Below are positions 63,347 through 64,000 of a DNA stretch of 64,000 nucleotides, one piece after another. Numbering within the stretch: the stretch's first letter is position 1; every line of letters starts with the position of its first letter. Location: contig JBHOQS010000022.1 in assembly GCA_042408875.1 (NCBI GenBank), positions 248,001 to 312,000 of the forward strand. Reading direction: 5' to 3'. The position numbers and the translations under genes were made by a program. This stretch comes from JBHOQS01 sp042408875 (GTDB lineage: Bacteria; Chloroflexota; UBA11872; JBHOQS01). The notes beneath the pieces are model-generated. The model made no database searches. It saw nothing but the letters and a program-made list of their open reading frames with translations, and was not told where the DNA came from.

Positions 63347-64000
63347 TCACGCTTCGGCGTTCGCCAGGTATCTCTCGAAGAACTGCAGGATACGCTGCTG
63401 TTCCTCGGCGCCTCCGCTCTGAAGGTGCCCGCCGCGCTCGCGGATCCACACGGTGGCGTGGGGATGGTCACGAAGCGCCGCCTGCAAACGGTACGCATGC
63501 TGCACGGCCACAAGCGGGTCGTCGCGGCTGGCAAGCAGTAAGAGAGGCGTATGCGCGCCCCGCACAGCGAGCTCCGGCGCGATCTCTTCAGCGATGACCC
63601 CGTAGAAGAGCCGGCCCCACAGCTTGGTGAGCATAGTGAGCGGCCGGCTGAGCACGGCCATGCGGCCGTAGTAGGTCTCACCCATGGCGTCGAGGTTGGC
63701 CCAAGGGGAGTCAGCCACCACAGCGCTGAGGGCTGACGTCTCCGGCAGGGTCAGGAGGGCTACCGCAGCACCGAACGAAACGCCCACGAGCCCGATGCGG
63801 CGGTACCCGCGTTGCTGGAGCGCCTCGATCGCGGCCAGGACATCCTTGCGTTCATGATAACCGAAGCTGACGAAGTTCCCCTCACTCTGCCCCATGGCCC
63901 GGAAGTCGAGGAAGAGCAGGTGGTAGCGGCCGTAGAGAAAGCTCGCCCAGCCCAGCAGGGTGCCCTTGTTCGCTGGATAGCCGTGTAACAGAATGATCGC
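63347..64000 (-). CDS. Alpha/beta hydrolase (partial, N-terminus outside window)
   Basis: The frame is open to the right edge and shows an alpha/beta hydrolase core of at least 217 residues. The oxyanion region is AIILLHGYPANKGT, then LLFLDFRAMGQSEG. The nucleophile elbow is GVSFG, the acid Asp is in LLLASRDDPLV, and the catalytic His in ERGGHLQSGG. It is similar to BAAT/esterase-like or dipeptidyl-peptidase-like hydrolases of unknown substrate. Any membrane anchor or signal would lie beyond the window. It converges with the dehydratase gene. Confidence 0.85.
   Translation of the reverse strand, partial: AIILLHGYPANKGTLLGWASFLYGRYHLLFLDFRAMGQSEGNFVSFGYHERKDVLAAIEALQQRGYRRIGLVGVSFGAAVALLTLPETSALSAVVADSPWANLDAMGETYYGRMAVLSRPLTMLTKLWGRLFYGVIAEEIAPELAVRGAHTPLLLLASRDDPLVAVQHAYRLQAALRDHPHATVWIRERGGHLQSGGAEEQQRILQFFERYLANAEA

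Noticed and set aside
1..64000. CRISPR arrays, insertion sequences, rRNA or prophage
   Set aside because: No regularly spaced repeats with unique spacers, no transposase or phage structural genes, and no rRNA sequence were seen on reading both strands.

Overview
The window is 64 kb of GC-rich bacterial DNA with dense coding, short gaps and several AT-rich intergenic islands. I infer a Chloroflexota-like (possibly thermophilic) organism. The evidence is a DUF2203 protein, a PafA/Dop-type ligase outside an obvious actinobacterial context, PspA-DUF350-DUF4178 genes, lipoproteins but no outer-membrane genes, and a LexA box of the GAAC-N4-GTTC type. The assignment is tentative; an actinobacterial or other GC-rich monoderm origin cannot be excluded by reading alone.

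Layout. 0-5 kb: the end of trpA, a PLP aminotransferase, a DapA-family aldolase behind two AAACGTTT operators, and a GT-C-like membrane glycosyltransferase. 5-10 kb: an orphan PafA/Dop-family enzyme and a copper module (csoR, copA, copZ). 10-16.5 kb: an oligopeptide-type ABC importer without ATPases, a PhyH dioxygenase and a Gfo/Idh oxidoreductase. 16.6-19 kb: a frameshifted protealysin-like protease followed by its intact emfourin-like inhibitor, then a Yip1-like membrane protein. 19-27 kb: a coupled NYN-protein/small protein/uridine-kinase-like operon, hsp20, lon, acylphosphatase and the primary sigma factor. 27-32 kb: a broken HEPN-MNT pair, galT-galK, and lexA with its own operator divergent from a MobA-like transferase. 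32-34.6 kb: a DUF2255 relic, an MBL hydrolase and a second Gfo/Idh protein. 35-41.6 kb: four tightly overlapping polytopic membrane genes, probably GT-C glycosyltransferases. 41.6-49.5 kb: a dockerin-like secreted protein, lipB, a PGI-like isomerase, the pspA cluster and tRNA-Phe. 50-55 kb: a metallophosphatase behind 16-bp repeats, an Ldh2-type dehydrogenase, a sulfatase and an orphan sugar-type binding protein. 55.3-58 kb: a cyclic-di-AMP riboswitch leading into a tandem-domain cyclic-di-AMP receptor, then obgE. 58-64 kb: a VapBC relic, a palindromic repeat, and a surface-sugar cluster (GT4, DegT aminotransferase, CapD-type dehydratase), ending in a partial hydrolase.

The most striking item is the cyclic-di-AMP locus. 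A ydaO/yuaA-class riboswitch controls a gene encoding two DarA/PstA-type receptor domains fused in one chain, with a strong internal ribosome binding site that could also release the second domain alone. A ligand-sensing RNA thus controls a predicted sensor protein for the same ligand. Also notable are several decayed defence or toxin modules: a HEPN with an internal deletion, VapB with an amber stop plus a VapC fragment, and a protease frameshift beside an intact inhibitor.
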